From: Tenacibaculum sp.
GTDB lineage: Bacteria; Bacteroidota; Bacteroidia; Flavobacteriales; Flavobacteriaceae
Assembly (NCBI GenBank): GCA_022448525.1
Contig: JAKVCX010000007.1
Span: 284,022-348,021 of the forward strand
Direction: 5' to 3'
Length of the DNA stretch: 64,000 bases
Shown here: positions 36,622 to 46,041 of the stretch, piece after piece
Numbering within the stretch: the first letter of the stretch is position 1
How the letters are laid out: each line of letters opens with the position of its first letter
The notes under the pieces: generated by a model
The model's database searches: none
What the model saw: only the letters and a program-made list of their open reading frames with translations
What the model was told of the DNA's origin: nothing
Made by a program: the position numbers and the translations under genes

Positions 36622-39600
36622 TTACTTCTTGATAATTTTTTTAACTGTTGTTTTTCCGTTCATTGTAACACGAACAAAATAGATTCCGTTGGTTAATTGA
36701 TTTTGAATTTCATTAAGTTTAAATTCATGCATTCCTGAATCAATTTTAGTATCAACTAGAGTTTTGGAAGTACCGTAAACACTAATGACTTCAATTTTTA
36801 AATCTGTTTTACCAATTGAATTACCAATTCTCACTTTCGAATTCTCATTAATTGAGTTCGGATAAATTGATATTAAATCAGGATGGTTCGAAGTACTAGA
36901 AATTGAATTAGTTCTGGCTTGTAAATTATCCGGATTAGAATCATACCAAGTTCCATTATAATACCAACCGTCAGAACATCTGTTTAAATCTGAAGTTTGA
37001 GAACTTCCATTATTGCTGAATATAATATTTGAACAATCGGTGTTATTAAAAGTGTATTTATACCAACCATTACTTTGTAATGTCATAGTTTCACCTGGCC
37101 AAGTTGTAGTTAGGTTAGAAGGTGTAACATTCCAAAAATATATTTCAGGATTACTATAAGAATCAGACTTGAAATAGATGTTTATGTCGTTTCCAGAAGG
37201 TTGTTCTTCTGGATTAGAATCGTGCCAAGCTCCATTGAAATACCAACCATCGCCACATCGTTGTAAATCATCAGTTTTATTATTTCCGTTACTGCTAAAA
37301 ATCAAATTGGTACAGTTCACATTACTAAAAGTATAAGAAAACCAGCCATTACCAATATCAGTCATATTTTCACCTGGCCAAGACGTTGTAGCCGTTCCAG
37401 GGCTTGTATTCCAGTAATAAATGTTCGGATTCGAAACATTTCCTTTGTAATAAATTGTTATACCGTCAACTGGATCTGGATCATCAGGAGTTGTATTATC
37501 TCTTGGATCTGTATCAAACCATTGGTTATCTTGAAACCATCCATCTTGAGCTCTAACTAAATCATCAGTTTTTGCATTACCATTATCATTAAATAGTAAG
37601 TTAGTACTCGTTACTCCATTAAATATATATTCATACCAATCTGTATTCCCAATTTGGTTCATTTCGGGTCCAGGCCAATTGCTGGCAGGTAAAACATCAG
37701 GAGATTCATTCCAATAATGCACATTTACTTGTGACCAAGAAGTAGGTTTTTTAAAGTATACATGTAATCCTTGAATTGGTCCGATTGTAAAATTTTGTGT
37801 TATAATATCTGAAGCTATTCCATTACTGTCAAATGCAATTGCTTTTATGGTAGAAGAATTATTGATAGTAAAAGAACTTGTATAACGATTACTAGATTGA
37901 TTTGGATTAGAATTATCAGTAGTATAGAAAATTTCTAAGCTTCCAGAACCACCAAAAGCTTCCATTGAAACTTGTATTGGATTTTCGGATTGAGTTGTAT
38001 TCGAATTAATAGTTACAATAGGTTTGCTAGGACCGTTAACACAGTTCTCAAAATATCCACCACCGCATGGTCCAATTAAACCTGGTCCGTTTAAAACGTA
38101 AACTCCAGCAGAACTAGAAGTAACTGAAAAATTGATTCTACCTCCAGAAGCAAACGTTTCTCGTCCGGTTACAGCATCTCTATACACGCCGTCAGTAACT
38201 CCAGATATAGAAAATGATGCACCGCCATCTTTGGCTAATCCAACAACAACTTCACTGTTTCCATGAACTCTTTTATAAGAAACAGCATTTCCAGGAGCTT
38301 CTTTCCATTCCCAACTTCCTTTTTGCAAAGCAGGAATAGCACGTCGCATTGCATTTAATTTCTTTATTTGTTGATAAATTTTGTGACTTGGAGCTTGATC
38401 CATCACATCACCATAATAAGCTCTACCTGTATTGTCAATAGATTCTTGAATTCCAGCAGCATTATGAATATCTGCAAATTCACCTGCTTTAAAACGCATT
38501 TCGGTTCCGTAATAAACTGTAGGAATTCCACGCCAAGTGAACATAAAATTCATACACGCAGCTAAGTTTTCGTCACTACCTCCATAACGTCTGTTCCAAT
38601 CGTTATTTGGACCAAAGTCATGATTGTCTAGCCAAGTAACTAGAGTAGAAGGATCACTATATAAATGATCATAACGTGCAGCCGCTTTTACCGTAGGAAA
38701 GGATTGTCCTTCTTCAAAAGTTCCATGGAAAGTTGCTTCACCGTAAAAATCAATTACAGCTAAATCTAATGGAGCTGAATTATTTACTGCGCCACGCCAA
38801 GTGTAATAGTGAGGGTTAATTTCTTCTACAGGATGTAGTTCATGTCGCTTTTGAGCAACTTCTCCGAATATAAAAAGATTAGGATTGATAGCTTTGAATG
38901 CGTCAAAGAAATACAGCACATCTTCTTTACTCATATGTTTTAAGGTGTCCCAGCGAAAAGCATCAACTCCCATTTCGATGTATTTACGATATGCATTCAC
39001 TAAATATTCTCTAACCTTTGGACTACTTGTATTTAAATCTGGAGTATCACCAGCAAGAGCTCGATTGTGTAGGTTTTCAATATCATCGAATCCTTGTGCG
39101 AATCCATTACCAGAATGATGATACCAATCTGGATCACTTGTGTCTACATAACTTTCTTTTCCAGGGAAATTGTAAGCTGCTAAATTTTGATTATAGGGAG
39201 CCGGCATTTTTGCCAAGTTTGCTCTACTCCAAATTAATCCATCGTCTGGATTCGGCGTAATTCCATCGTATTCCCAATTAGGATTATCAACTGCAGCCCA
39301 TGGTTTAGTTGGATCGGTGTTGTACTTAATTTCTGCAACATCTTTAATACCGAAACGTCCGGCATGATTTGTTACTACATCAAGTACGATTTTCATTCCT
39401 CTAGCATGAACTTCATTAATTAAATCTTGGAAAGTTGCACCAGGTGATTCCAGTCTGGGATCAACTCGAGTAAAATCCCAAGCATGATAACCATGATAAT
39501 CTAATGGACTTCTGTTATGAACAATTGGTGTAATCCAAATTGCCGTAAATCCCATGTCTTTTATGTAATCTAATTTTTGAATTAAACCTTTAAAATCACC

Positions 39601-39831
39601 TCTCCAAGTTACATCATTGGGATCTGTAATACTTGGATTAATGTCTGGATCTGGATTGAACGAAGACCATTCAGTGGGAGCATTGTTATTTGGATCTCCA
39701 TCATTAAATCTACTAGTAAGTAAAAAATAAATAGTTTCTTCTCTGAAGTCGTTCTGAGAGAAAACGTTGTCGTAAGTTAACATGGTAATCAGGAATACCA
39801 CGAAACTTAATCTTGAAAAATAAGTTTTCAT
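36622..39831 (-). CDS. Secreted GH13 alpha-amylase with CBM26 modules and T9SS domain
   Basis: A 1069-residue secreted starch hydrolase. It has a signal peptide (ending NVFSQ) and then a GH13 catalytic barrel (~30-490) with region I DVVTNH, region II DAFRWDTLKH (nucleophile Asp), region III FIFGEVAQ (acid/base Glu) and region IV WLDNHDFG (Asp). A C-domain follows to ~585, then a chitobiase-C-like domain (IFYTTDNSNPNQSS) near 610-680 and three tandem starch-binding modules of CBM26 type (each with YYWN..P...TSWPG and DGWY.NG.W.DSNP). A type A T9SS sorting domain ends the protein (NGIYFVRVTMNGKTTVKKI). It should release maltodextrins at the cell surface. No SusCD genes are nearby. A LacI-like operator lies upstream. 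Confidence 0.95.
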   Translation of the reverse strand: MKTYFSRLSFVVFLITMLTYDNVFSQNDFREETIYFLLTSRFNDGDPNNNAPTEWSSFNPDPDINPSITDPNDVTWRGDFKGLIQKLDYIKDMGFTAIWITPIVHNRSPLDYHGYHAWDFTRVDPRLESPGATFQDLINEVHARGMKIVLDVVTNHAGRFGIKDVAEIKYNTDPTKPWAAVDNPNWEYDGITPNPDDGLIWSRANLAKMPAPYNQNLAAYNFPGKESYVDTSDPDWYHHSGNGFAQGFDDIENLHNRALAGDTPDLNTSSPKVREYLVNAYRKYIEMGVDAFRWDTLKHMSKEDVLYFFDAFKAINPNLFIFGEVAQKRHELHPVEEINPHYYTWRGAVNNSAPLDLAVIDFYGEATFHGTFEEGQSFPTVKAAARYDHLYSDPSTLVTWLDNHDFGPNNDWNRRYGGSDENLAACMNFMFTWRGIPTVYYGTEMRFKAGEFADIHNAAGIQESIDNTGRAYYGDVMDQAPSHKIYQQIKKLNAMRRAIPALQKGSWEWKEAPGNAVSYKRVHGNSEVVVGLAKDGGASFSISGVTDGVYRDAVTGRETFASGGRINFSVTSSSAGVYVLNGPGLIGPCGGGYFENCVNGPSKPIVTINSNTTQSENPIQVSMEAFGGSGSLEIFYTTDNSNPNQSSNRYTSSFTINNSSTIKAIAFDSNGIASDIITQNFTIGPIQGLHVYFKKPTSWSQVNVHYWNESPDVLPASNWPGPEMNQIGNTDWYEYIFNGVTSTNLLFNDNGNAKTDDLVRAQDGWFQDNQWFDTDPRDNTTPDDPDPVDGITIYYKGNVSNPNIYYWNTSPGTATTSWPGENMTDIGNGWFSYTFSNVNCTNLIFSSNGNNKTDDLQRCGDGWYFNGAWHDSNPEEQPSGNDINIYFKSDSYSNPEIYFWNVTPSNLTTTWPGETMTLQSNGWYKYTFNNTDCSNIIFSNNGSSQTSDLNRCSDGWYYNGTWYDSNPDNLQARTNSISSTSNHPDLISIYPNSINENSKVRIGNSIGKTDLKIEVISVYGTSKTLVDTKIDSGMHEFKLNEIQNQLTNGIYFVRVTMNGKTTVKKIIKK

Positions 39832-39950
39832 GAATAATAGGTTTGTTATTGATTAATATGAGGTTGATAAAAATGTAAATAAGGGCTGAGGGAGTTACAT
39901 TTTTCTCGAATTTACCTATTATTATTTGCTTAATTTACAATGATTTAAAT

Positions 39951-39964
39951 CGAAATCGATTTCG
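39951..39964. promoter_or_regulatory. LacI-type palindromic operator upstream of the amylase gene
   Basis: CGAAATCGATTTCG is a perfect 14-bp palindrome 120 bp upstream of the amylase start. The CG-flanked, CG-centred form is typical of LacI-family operators controlling sugar genes. No LacI gene is present in the window. Confidence 0.55.
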
Positions 39965-40010
39965 TGTTGATAAGTTTTTTAAATCAGTATTGATTCTACA
40001 ATAAATGAAA

Positions 40011-40045
40011 AATAGCTGCTTTTTTATAAAACTAAAGCAGCTATT
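40011..40045 (-). terminator. Terminator of the DUF547 gene
   Basis: AATAGCTGCTTT and AAAGCAGCTATT form a 12-bp stem with an A/T-rich loop, followed by T residues on the minus strand, 45 bp after the stop at 40090. Confidence 0.8.
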
Positions 40046-40089
40046 TTATGTGTGAGAGGTGTGTAGGTATTATTTTATAAAGGGTAATT

Positions 40090-40806
40090 TTACTGTTTCT
40101 CGTTTAATGTCCAATCATAAGTTAAATATGATACGGTTGCATTATCGTTAACTTTTGTGTTAGAGTATTTATTGATGTAATCAACTAATGAATTAACAGT
40201 AGTGAAATCTTCTTGATACCATTCGAATATTTTAGATACTTCAACGCTTGTTAATGAAATTTTATTTTTACTTGAGTCGTTAATGAATTCTTTCATTAAA
40301 CTCTCAAGTTTTGATTCAATATTTTTAGCAGTGAAAGCATAGTTTGGAAATCTTGGTCCTGATACTGAACCTGCGTTAATACCAACATGAATTCTTGGGT
40401 CATCGTGCCATCTTCTTAAAATCTTGTGTTCTATGTAATCCAATGAATATGTTTTCTTACCAACTTTAGCAAATGGAATTTTCCAAGCATTTTTTCCTTT
40501 GATTTTAATATCTGTCAACTTTTTTAACGGATAACTATCAATAATCAATTTTATTGAGTAAGCATTGTAAGCGTTCATCCAGAATGCTTTCGCTCTTTTT
40601 GACGACCATTTTTTACTAGGAATTGTTTCCTCAAGTTGGTTTAAATAGATATCAAGAACCGCTTTATTTTTACGCAATCCTTTGTAGTCTAATTTTCCAT
40701 CTGGAGTAACATATGTTTTCAATAAAGCGTCGAATACTTCATTAGTTTGAGCTTCAATATTTACGCTTGCAGTTACAGTTAGTAAAATGATTAATAGTTT
40801 TTTCAT
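40090..40806 (-). CDS. Secreted DUF547 protein
   Basis: A 238-residue protein with signal peptide MKKLLIILLTVTASVNIEAQ. The body matches DUF547: KAFWMNAYNAYSIKLIIDSY, then PFAKVGKKTYSLDYIEHKIL, DPRIHVGINAGSVSGPRFP and a C-terminal helical segment (EVSKIFEWYQEDF). The family is thought to have a papain/transglutaminase-related fold and is periplasmic or secreted. Its biochemical function is not established. It is monocistronic as far as can be seen. Confidence 0.88.
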   Translation of the reverse strand: MKKLLIILLTVTASVNIEAQTNEVFDALLKTYVTPDGKLDYKGLRKNKAVLDIYLNQLEETIPSKKWSSKRAKAFWMNAYNAYSIKLIIDSYPLKKLTDIKIKGKNAWKIPFAKVGKKTYSLDYIEHKILRRWHDDPRIHVGINAGSVSGPRFPNYAFTAKNIESKLESLMKEFINDSSKNKISLTSVEVSKIFEWYQEDFTTVNSLVDYINKYSNTKVNDNATVSYLTYDWTLNEKQ

Positions 40807-40904
40807 TGTTTTCTAGTTTTTTGTTGTCCTCTTTCCGGGTTTTACACCAGTTTTGACGGAGAGATTATTTAATCATTACAATTTTTGTGAAAAAAAGTTG
40901 AAAT

Positions 40905-40936
40905 AAATAAAAAAACACCTCGTTTAAAGGCGTTTT
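40905..40936 (-). terminator. Terminator of the lipoprotein gene at 40952
   Basis: On the minus strand AAAACGCCT pairs with AGGTGTTTT (one G-T wobble), followed by a T tract. It starts 16 bp after the stop. Confidence 0.75.
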
Positions 40937-40951
40937 AACAAAAGGTTTAAG

Positions 40952-41893
40952 CTAGAAGTCTTTTTGATCGTAATTGGTGTTAAATGAGCTTAAATTGAAT
41001 TTATCTTTAATGAATTTTGCAGGATGTGTTCCAATCTCTCCCCAGCCCCAAGGAGCATGAGCTGCATTATCTCTGTAATTGTCACCATTGAAACTATTCC
41101 TTATAAATAAATCAGGCCAATCTCTTTTTGGCCATAGCACTGCTTTAGTATCTATTAATGAGTAAAATACAGATTGAGGTAAGTCGTTTTTTCGTGATGA
41201 TGGTTGTTGTACGTAATATAAATCACTGTTAAATCTATAAACGATATGTGTTCCATCTTCATCCGTCGAACCATTGTATTTTCTCATTCCATGTCCTTTT
41301 GCTTGAATGAAAGCTTTAGCACGATTTCCTTCGAAAAGTAATTCTGACGCTCTATATGTTTTTCGTTCTGAATGATATACAGTTCCAGCATAAAGAATAT
41401 TACCAAATCCGTTGTTAGATAATCTTTCAGCACAGATTAGAATTCCTTCTAAATCATTTTCATGCGAATCAGCTGCACACCATGGAGAATCGGCCCAGTC
41501 TCTGGGATGGTAAACTGAATAGAGAACAAACCAATGTGAGTTTGTGCTAGCAAAATTATAATATACAGCACCCTTTAAAGTTCCTTTGTCACGACCTTTA
41601 GAAATTAGATTTTCCCAATTATTATGAGCAATCCAATCACCGTCATAATTTATTGGAGCAATCCAATCTGCTGAACCAGTTTTAGAGGAATTAGGACAAA
41701 AAAAGATGTCAGTTACATCAATGTCTTGGTAAAATACAGGTGCGTAATGTTTTGCAACTTGCTCACGAATAGTTTCTGCAGGTTTGAAAACTGGCAATAT
41801 ATCATTATTTATATCATCTGTATTTGTAGTACAAGATAAAATGGTTGAAACTAGTAATATTAAAATTAGTTTCGGGAGACTAAAAAATTTCAT
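40952..41893 (-). CDS. Lipoprotein with an H-x-N-D-x-E motif, unknown function
   Basis: A 313-residue lipoprotein (..LLVSTILSCTTNTDD). The mature part begins REQVAKHYAPVFYQD and has SHWFVLYSVYHPRDW, ADSHENDLEGILICAE, AKGHGMRKY and THIVYRF. The order 'YAPV...', a W-rich strand and then H-x-N-D-x-E resembles the core of NPP1-like and Vps62-like proteins (H-D-W-E region), but this is a visual analogy only. Several conserved-looking His/Asp/Glu residues suggest a metal site. It is transcribed alone, convergent to nothing nearby. No consensus promoter was found. Confidence 0.55.
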   Translation of the reverse strand: MKFFSLPKLILILLVSTILSCTTNTDDINNDILPVFKPAETIREQVAKHYAPVFYQDIDVTDIFFCPNSSKTGSADWIAPINYDGDWIAHNNWENLISKGRDKGTLKGAVYYNFASTNSHWFVLYSVYHPRDWADSPWCAADSHENDLEGILICAERLSNNGFGNILYAGTVYHSERKTYRASELLFEGNRAKAFIQAKGHGMRKYNGSTDEDGTHIVYRFNSDLYYVQQPSSRKNDLPQSVFYSLIDTKAVLWPKRDWPDLFIRNSFNGDNYRDNAAHAPWGWGEIGTHPAKFIKDKFNLSSFNTNYDQKDF

Positions 41894-42113
41894 TGTATAA
41901 TGTTTTATGTTAATTCGGCTGAAATTAATACTTCAAGGTGAGCTAAATCTTAATGTTGTGTAAACTAAAGTTTAGATTGTTATTTGGTTGTTTTTCGTTA
42001 GTTAAATTCGCCTAGCCCAATATTTATCACTACGGAGTTGCAATACTTGTTTTTAGAAGATTTTTAGTGTATTTGTAAAAGTGATGAAAAAACAACATTT
42101 TTTTAACATTTAG

Positions 42114-42145
42114 TTTGTGTTTTGGTTCTGTTATTAATAGTTTTG
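42114..42145 (+). promoter_or_regulatory. Consensus Bacteroidota promoter of the serine endopeptidase gene
   Basis: TTTG (42114-42117) as -33 and TAGTTTTG (42138-42145) as -7 are 20 bp apart, an exact fit to TTTG-N19/20-TAnnTTTG. The ATG is 31 bp downstream. Confidence 0.8.
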
Positions 42146-42176
42146 TGGTGATTAATTAACCAAAAACCCTTCTAAA

Positions 42177-44702
42177 ATGAAAAATCAATTTTTCAAGGTG
42201 GCGACCTATGCCATCATGTTTTTGTGTTGTACAAATCTAACAGCACAAAAAAAGTTTAAAATTGGAGATGAGTTTGATACTAAAATTAGTGTTACAGAAA
42301 CGTATCAAAAATTCGCTAAAATTGCTAACCAAAAACTTTCTCAACCACAATTAGTTTTTAAGAAAGAATTTTATTCAAAAAGTTCTACGTATGTTAAGTT
42401 ATACTTTCAAAATTTTGACTTAGCGCCTGGAGATTTTGTTGAAATTATTGGATCTAATTCAAAGGAGAAAATAGTTTATGGTGGTCAAGGTAAAGTTGTT
42501 GATTCAGAGATGACTATGATTAGTAGTTTCTGGTCTCAAGTAATTTTTGATGATAAAGTTGAAGTTAGATTATATTCTGAAGGAAAACCAGGATATCATA
42601 ACGGATTCGAAATTTCAAAGGTTGCTTATGGATTTACTCAAGAAAAAATTTTAAAGCAATTTGCTAAAAATGATCCACAACAAAAATCAATTTGTTCAAG
42701 TGATAACAAGGAAAGAATTGCTTGTTATGAGGGAACAGATATGTATGAAAAAGCAAAAGCTGTTTGTCGATTAATTATCGGAGGTAGTTCTAGTTGTACA
42801 GGTTGGTTATTAGGTAGTGAAGGTCACTTAATGACAAATAATCACTGTATTGGGTCGTCTTCGGCTGCTCAAAATACCGACTTCATTTTTAATTATCAGC
42901 AAGCTAGCTGTACTGGTAGTGCAAATGCAACCAGTGATGTTGTTGCTTCTTCTGCAACTTTTATTAAAACAAGTTCAAGTTTAGATTATACGTTAGTAAA
43001 ATTACCTACTAATCCAACAAGTACTTATGGATATTTAAGTTTAAGTTCAGCTGTTACTGCTGCTGGAGATAGAATTTATATTCCTCAGCATCCAGGTGGA
43101 AGAAGAAAAGAAATTTCTGTTAAAACCGATGTTGACGCAACTTCAGGTGGTTTTTCAAGAGTTTTCCAAAGTTCTTCAGGATCAGGGCAACAAGTTCGTT
43201 ATTATGCAGATACTGAAGGAGGAAGTTCTGGTTCTCCAGTCTTAGATTTTAATTCAAATTTAGTAGTAGCAATTCACAATACTGGTGGATGTCCTAATGG
43301 TTCATATGGTAGAAGTGATAATTTAATAGCTTCTATTGGAAATGACATGCCAGCGAATGGTGTTGATGGAAATGGAGGAGGAAATCCTGATCCAGATCCA
43401 GATCCAACTTGTTCTTCAACAGTTAGTTCATTCCCTTATAGCGAAAGCTTTGAGTCTAATGTAGGTTGGACACAAGCGACAGGTGATGATGGAAACTGGG
43501 TAAGAGACGCTTCAGGTACACCATCTTCAGGAACTGGTCCTAGTTCTGGAGCGAATGGTTCATTCTATATGTTCTTAGAAGCTTCAACTAATGGAAGTAC
43601 TGGGCAAATTGGTTCAAATGCCACAGCAATTTTACAAAGTCCATGTTTTAATTTATCAGGTTTATCTTCTGCAACATTCTCGTTTAGTAATCATATGTAC
43701 GGAACGTCAGTTGGTTCTTTAAGATTGGAGGCTTCAACAAATGGTACAACTTGGACAAGTGTTTGGAGTGATTCAGGAAACAAAGGAAATCAATGGAATT
43801 CAGCATCTGTTAATTTAAGTGCATATGTTGGTCAGAGTGAATTAAGACTACGTTTTGTCGGAACAACTGGTTCTAGTTGGTCAAGTGATATTGCTATTGA
43901 TAATTTATCATTAACTTCTGGTGGAGGTGGAGGAACACCTTCTTGTCCAACATTAGATTTTAACGATTTCAATATAACATCATTCTCTAATCAGGATTCT
44001 GCTGGTAATTTCTCTATCGGTAACGGAGGGAACTCTTTAACATTAACAAATAATACTTGGAAATATCTTCCAATGAATTATACGGTTACGGCAAACACTG
44101 TAATAGAATTCGAATTTAGTAGTACTTCACAAGGAGAAATCCATGGTGTTGGTTTTGAAAATGATAACAGTTTAACTTCAACAAGATATTTCAAAGTTCA
44201 TGGAACACAGAATTATGGTGTAACGAACTACGATAATTATACAAGTGGAACAATTAAATATACAATTCCAGTTGGAAGTTCATATACTGGAAGTATGGAT
44301 AGATTAGTGTTTATTAATGATAATGACGCTGGTTCTGGAAATAATTCTACATTCTCAAATGTTCGAATTTATGAAGGTTCTTGTGAGAGTTCTGATGTTG
44401 TTGTGACTGAAGTTTTTGAGACAAGAGTGGATATTATTGGCGACGAGGATGAAGGTGTATTTACAAACGTGCGAGTTGCTCCGAACCCAATTAGAAAAGG
44501 AACATTGTTAAAACTTGTGGGTCCAGCTGAAAGTCTGAAAGATGCAAATTACTCTGTTGTAAATATGTTAGGACAAGTTGTAAAGAGAGGGAACGTAAAT
44601 GAAACTAAAACGATTAGTATAGATAAGTTTACTTCAGGAATTTACATCTTGAGACTAGAAAATAAGTTTACACAGGCTAATCAAAGATTTATAATCGAAT
44701 AA
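42177..44702 (+). CDS. T9SS-secreted trypsin-fold endopeptidase (lysyl-endopeptidase-like) with MAM domain
   Basis: An 841-residue secreted protease. A signal peptide (ending NLTAQ) and a ~150-residue prodomain precede a trypsin-like domain with a catalytic triad: His in GHLMTNNHCIGSS, Asp in SSLDYTLVKLP, Ser in EGGSSGSPVLD. The extra cysteines and the CTGWLLGS start resemble the lysyl endopeptidase/Achromobacter protease type. An Asp-Pro linker leads to a MAM domain (FPYSESFESNVGWTQ ... WSSDIAIDNLSL), a beta-rich carbohydrate-binding-like domain (~600-730), and a type A T9SS sorting domain (VAPNPIRKGTLLKL ... SGIYILRLENKF). It has its own strong promoter and terminator, so it is probably an abundant extracellular protease. 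Confidence 0.88.
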   Translation: MKNQFFKVATYAIMFLCCTNLTAQKKFKIGDEFDTKISVTETYQKFAKIANQKLSQPQLVFKKEFYSKSSTYVKLYFQNFDLAPGDFVEIIGSNSKEKIVYGGQGKVVDSEMTMISSFWSQVIFDDKVEVRLYSEGKPGYHNGFEISKVAYGFTQEKILKQFAKNDPQQKSICSSDNKERIACYEGTDMYEKAKAVCRLIIGGSSSCTGWLLGSEGHLMTNNHCIGSSSAAQNTDFIFNYQQASCTGSANATSDVVASSATFIKTSSSLDYTLVKLPTNPTSTYGYLSLSSAVTAAGDRIYIPQHPGGRRKEISVKTDVDATSGGFSRVFQSSSGSGQQVRYYADTEGGSSGSPVLDFNSNLVVAIHNTGGCPNGSYGRSDNLIASIGNDMPANGVDGNGGGNPDPDPDPTCSSTVSSFPYSESFESNVGWTQATGDDGNWVRDASGTPSSGTGPSSGANGSFYMFLEASTNGSTGQIGSNATAILQSPCFNLSGLSSATFSFSNHMYGTSVGSLRLEASTNGTTWTSVWSDSGNKGNQWNSASVNLSAYVGQSELRLRFVGTTGSSWSSDIAIDNLSLTSGGGGGTPSCPTLDFNDFNITSFSNQDSAGNFSIGNGGNSLTLTNNTWKYLPMNYTVTANTVIEFEFSSTSQGEIHGVGFENDNSLTSTRYFKVHGTQNYGVTNYDNYTSGTIKYTIPVGSSYTGSMDRLVFINDNDAGSGNNSTFSNVRIYEGSCESSDVVVTEVFETRVDIIGDEDEGVFTNVRVAPNPIRKGTLLKLVGPAESLKDANYSVVNMLGQVVKRGNVNETKTISIDKFTSGIYILRLENKFTQANQRFIIE

Positions 44703-44742
44703 TTATAGTTGTGTCATTTAAATAGTTAAATGAATTAATTAG

Positions 44743-44777
44743 AAAACCCTCTTGTTTTGCAAGAGGGTTTGTTTTTT
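44743..44777 (+). terminator. Terminator of the endopeptidase gene
   Basis: AAACCCTCTTG pairs with CAAGAGGGTTT and is followed by GTTTTTT. Confidence 0.85.
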
Positions 44778-44804
44778 ATATTAAAAAAATAGTAATTTGA
44801 CAGA

Positions 44805-45920
44805 ATGAATACAGTTAAAGTTCTAATCATACTAATTTTATTCGTTGGTGCATTTCAAGGTATTATTTATGGAATTGTTCTTTTCAAAGCAAAGAGAAAC
44901 CTATATTCTAATAGAATTCTTTCTGTAATATTGTTTTTACTATCGTACCGATTGTCGGTTCAAATTATGCGCTTGTTTGGTTTAGGATATTATGATATCT
45001 GGTATTATTTTATGTTGGACTTAAGTTGGGTGACAGGTCCATTATTATATTTTTATGTAAAATCACACTTAGACGATAATTATAAAATATCTAAAAAGGA
45101 ATTATATCACTTTATTCCACTTCTAGTTCAAATTTGTATTAGCATATTCGTAAGACTTCAAAATTTATATTGGGAAGGTACACGTGAAAGTCTCAGTTGG
45201 CTTGGATATTGGGGATATGTTGTTTGGATGAATTATCCAACAATTTATGTAGTAGCAAGTATATTAATAATAGTCTATTCTCATAAAGCTTTAAAGTTGT
45301 TGAATAAGGGTGTTAATATTCAAGAACAGACTTCACGCTGGATTAAACGTATTCTTTTGTCATTTCAAGTATATTTTAGTGTCGTTCTATTGATACTAGT
45401 CATAGATGTTTTGGTTTACAATGTCTTTTTGAACAACAACTATTTTTATTTTATTCGATTTTTCTATTATCCATTTTTTATTGGAATATCCGTGTTAATT
45501 TATTGGTTAGGAATGGAAGGTTTTGCAAGAAGAGATGAGAAGAAAATTATACCCAAAAGTCATTTATCAAATGAAGAGAGAACGAAATTAGAATTAATTG
45601 CGAAGGAATTAAAAGTGATTGTAGAAGAAAGGAAACTATATAAGATTCAAAAGTTGAATCTAGATATGTTAGCAAAAGAGTTACAAACGAAATCGTATTT
45701 GGTAACGCTTTGCTTAAAAGAAATTTTTGGAAAGAATTTTAACGATTATATAAACGAGTATAGAGTAAAAGAGGTTCAGCATTTATTAAAGCAACAAGAT
45801 AATAATAAGTACACATTACTTAGTTTAGCTATGGAAGCTGGATTCAATTCTAAGTCTTCCTTTAATAGAGCGGTTCAGAAGCATTTAGGTGTTTCACCTA
45901 GCGAATTAAAGCGTGATTAA
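44805..45920 (+). CDS. Membrane-bound AraC-family transcriptional regulator
   Basis: A 371-residue protein. The first ~235 residues contain seven hydrophobic segments (VLIILILFVGAFQGIIYGIVLF ... FFIGISVLIYWLG), a linker follows, and the last ~110 residues are an AraC-type double HTH (LNLDMLAKELQTKSYLVTLCL, ...FNDYINEYRVKEVQHLL, LLSLAMEAGFNSKSSFNRAV, LGVSPSELKR). This 7TM-AraC layout is common in flavobacteria and implies direct coupling of a membrane signal to transcription. The GTGTCA repeats directly downstream, before the small secreted protein gene, are candidate binding sites. Confidence 0.88.
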   Translation: MNTVKVLIILILFVGAFQGIIYGIVLFKAKRNLYSNRILSVILFLLSYRLSVQIMRLFGLGYYDIWYYFMLDLSWVTGPLLYFYVKSHLDDNYKISKKELYHFIPLLVQICISIFVRLQNLYWEGTRESLSWLGYWGYVVWMNYPTIYVVASILIIVYSHKALKLLNKGVNIQEQTSRWIKRILLSFQVYFSVVLLILVIDVLVYNVFLNNNYFYFIRFFYYPFFIGISVLIYWLGMEGFARRDEKKIIPKSHLSNEERTKLELIAKELKVIVEERKLYKIQKLNLDMLAKELQTKSYLVTLCLKEIFGKNFNDYINEYRVKEVQHLLKQQDNNKYTLLSLAMEAGFNSKSSFNRAVQKHLGVSPSELKRD

Positions 45921-45923
45921 TAA

Positions 45924-45972
45924 GGTGTCAAATATATTTCTGACACACACTTGGAATCAAATATTGGTGTCA
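45924..45972 (+). promoter_or_regulatory. GTGTCA repeat cluster upstream of the small secreted protein gene
   Basis: GGTGTCA followed by an AT-only heptamer occurs at 45924 and again at 45966 (42 bp apart, four helical turns). The first copy also forms an inverted repeat with TGACAC (45941-45946), ten bases between arms. It lies between the AraC gene and the gene at 46042. Confidence 0.5.
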
Positions 45973-46009
45973 ATTATATAAATGAGGCGATTGGTATGAA
46001 GTTGAAATC

Positions 46010-46017
46010 TATGTTTG
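46010..46017 (+). promoter_or_regulatory. Probable -7 element of the gene at 46042
   Basis: TATGTTTG matches TAnnTTTG, 24 bp before the ATG and 37 bp after the second GTGTCA box. A TTG at 45991 is a candidate -33 with a short 16-bp spacing. Confidence 0.5.
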
Positions 46018-46041
46018 TATGGAATTTTAAAATCTATTACA

